Of a DNA stretch of 29,442 nucleotides, positions 28,688 to 29,442 are shown piece after piece. This DNA is from a virus. Both the position numbers and the translations under genes were made by a program. Location: the IMG/VR virus record IMGVR_UViG_3300033571_023721, positions 1 through 29,442 of that record; one strand, 5' to 3'. The notes beneath the pieces are model-generated. The model did not search any database, was not told the DNA's origin, and worked only from the letters and a program-made list of their open reading frames with translations. Numbering within the stretch: the stretch's first letter is position 1; every line of letters begins with the position of its first letter.

Positions 28688-29442
28688 ATGGCTAAACTCA
28701 GTAAGCGCTGTTTGACGTGTCGCTCTAAACACGACACAATCTACTACCACAAAGACCGATGGGACGTGCCGTGGATCTACTGCAACAAGTGTGGTGGTTC
28801 CACGAACTTAGATGAGTATTGTGACTTGCACGGTATCGAACTACCCACCGAAGAAGAGATCGCCAAAGTAACCCAGGACGATCCAGAAGACCGAGAGCTG
28901 CGGAAGATGGAGTGGCCTAGGCACTTCATTCCTCTGTGGGACAAGCAAGCACAAAACGGCATAGACTATCTGAAGTCTAGGGGTATAGAGCCTGGCGATG
29001 GGCTCTACTACGACATAGATCGAGAAGGGATCGTCTTTCCCTACTACTATGAGAACACTTGTGTGGGTGCACAAGTCCGCTTCATACAGCCCAGAGAAAA
29101 AGACGGCAACACTTGGAAAATCACTACCGTTCCGGGTACAAAGCTTGGTAAGCTATTTTACGGCTGGAACCAGGCACAGCTGCCATTTAACGTCAAGTAC
29201 TTAGTCGTCACAGAAGGTGCTTTCAACTCGATCGCCCTTCAACAGACATTCAATCGACACTACGGCGGCATCACCAAAAACCCTTACAGATTTATAGCGG
29301 CTAGTGGCTCGTCTATCGGCAAGCATCGATGCGAAGTCCTCAGAGATCAGATCGAAGAGGGCAAGCGCGTGATACTTGCTGCCGACCCAGACGAAGCGGG
29401 GATGAAGATGTTGGAAGGGGCGATCAGAGAAGGGTGCATCAC
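28688..29442 (+). CDS. DnaG/T7-type primase with zinc ribbon and TOPRIM domain, 3' end cut by window
   Basis: The first 251 residues are present. A zinc ribbon comes first, with C8-x2-C11 and C32-x2-C35. The N-terminal primase segment (IDYLKSRGIEPGDG..GIVFPYY) follows, then a TOPRIM fold with the catalytic Glu in VVTEGAFNSIAL (E176) and DPD (D233, D235) in LAADPDEAG. It would make RNA primers on ssDNA for lagging-strand synthesis. Because the frame is open at the window end, a C-terminal helicase domain, as in T7 gp4, cannot be excluded. AAGG lies before the ATG. No separate replicative helicase or clamp loader is seen in this window. Confidence 0.88.
   Translation, partial: MAKLSKRCLTCRSKHDTIYYHKDRWDVPWIYCNKCGGSTNLDEYCDLHGIELPTEEEIAKVTQDDPEDRELRKMEWPRHFIPLWDKQAQNGIDYLKSRGIEPGDGLYYDIDREGIVFPYYYENTCVGAQVRFIQPREKDGNTWKITTVPGTKLGKLFYGWNQAQLPFNVKYLVVTEGAFNSIALQQTFNRHYGGITKNPYRFIAASGSSIGKHRCEVLRDQIEEGKRVILAADPDEAGMKMLEGAIREGCI

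Noticed and set aside
1-29442. tRNA genes, CRISPR arrays, insertion sequences, integrase or attachment sites
   Set aside because: I saw no cloverleaf-like sequences with CCA ends, no regularly spaced repeats, no transposase or integrase motifs and no flanking direct repeats. A dedicated tRNA scan could still find a diverged one.

Overview
The window is part of the genome of a tailed double-stranded DNA phage, probably a large myovirus-like phage of a Gram-negative host. The evidence is a packaging module (small terminase, large terminase, portal) on the same strand as a large replication and recombination module, very tight packing with 1-65 nt gene overlaps, strong Shine-Dalgarno sites, several GTG and TTG starts, and no tRNA, rRNA, insertion sequence or CRISPR array that I can see. 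The Gram-negative host is an inference, mainly from a protein that looks built to reach from the inner to the outer membrane.

Layout. Bases 1-318 hold the start of a thymidylate-kinase-like gene on the minus strand. Bases 480-1281 hold two small plus-strand genes: an Ala-rich protein made of three ~70-residue repeats, and a Lys/Ala/Pro-rich peptide. From 1278 to 28364 every gene I accept is on the minus strand. Read in transcription order from 28364 down, these are: a UvsW-type helicase, small unknown genes, a dimeric dUTPase, a methyltransferase-like protein, a GroEL-like chaperonin, a membrane/coiled-coil protein, a zinc-ribbon protein, a gp46/SbcC-type ATPase, an unknown gene, a RuvC-like resolvase, small unknown genes, a probable virion or beta-rich protein, a small DUF1599-like protein, a metallophosphoesterase recalling phage T5 A1, a DnaQ-PHP-DnaE fusion polymerase, an unknown gene, a gp32-like ssDNA-binding protein, a UvsY-like candidate, RecA, a small two-TM protein, gp47/SbcD nuclease, two unknown genes, TerS, TerL, portal and a multi-TM coiled-coil protein. 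At 28419 transcription turns to the plus strand, with a small unknown gene and a zinc-ribbon/TOPRIM primase that runs off the window.

How the genes may work together. The set has the parts of T4-style recombination-dependent replication (SSB, RecA, UvsY-like candidate, gp46/gp47 nuclease, UvsW-like helicase, RuvC-like resolvase, primase). The visible polymerase, however, is a bacterial family-C enzyme with a built-in DEDDh proofreader, not a T4 family-B enzyme. At least seven minus-strand gaps carry a GGTATAA(A/T) motif with no -35 element, close to the T4 late promoter TATAAATA, so a phage-specified sigma factor may be involved. The SSB gene has a strong hairpin plus U-tract just downstream of one of these motifs. 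No gap exceeds 300 bases; the longest (319-479) holds the divergent promoter region described below.
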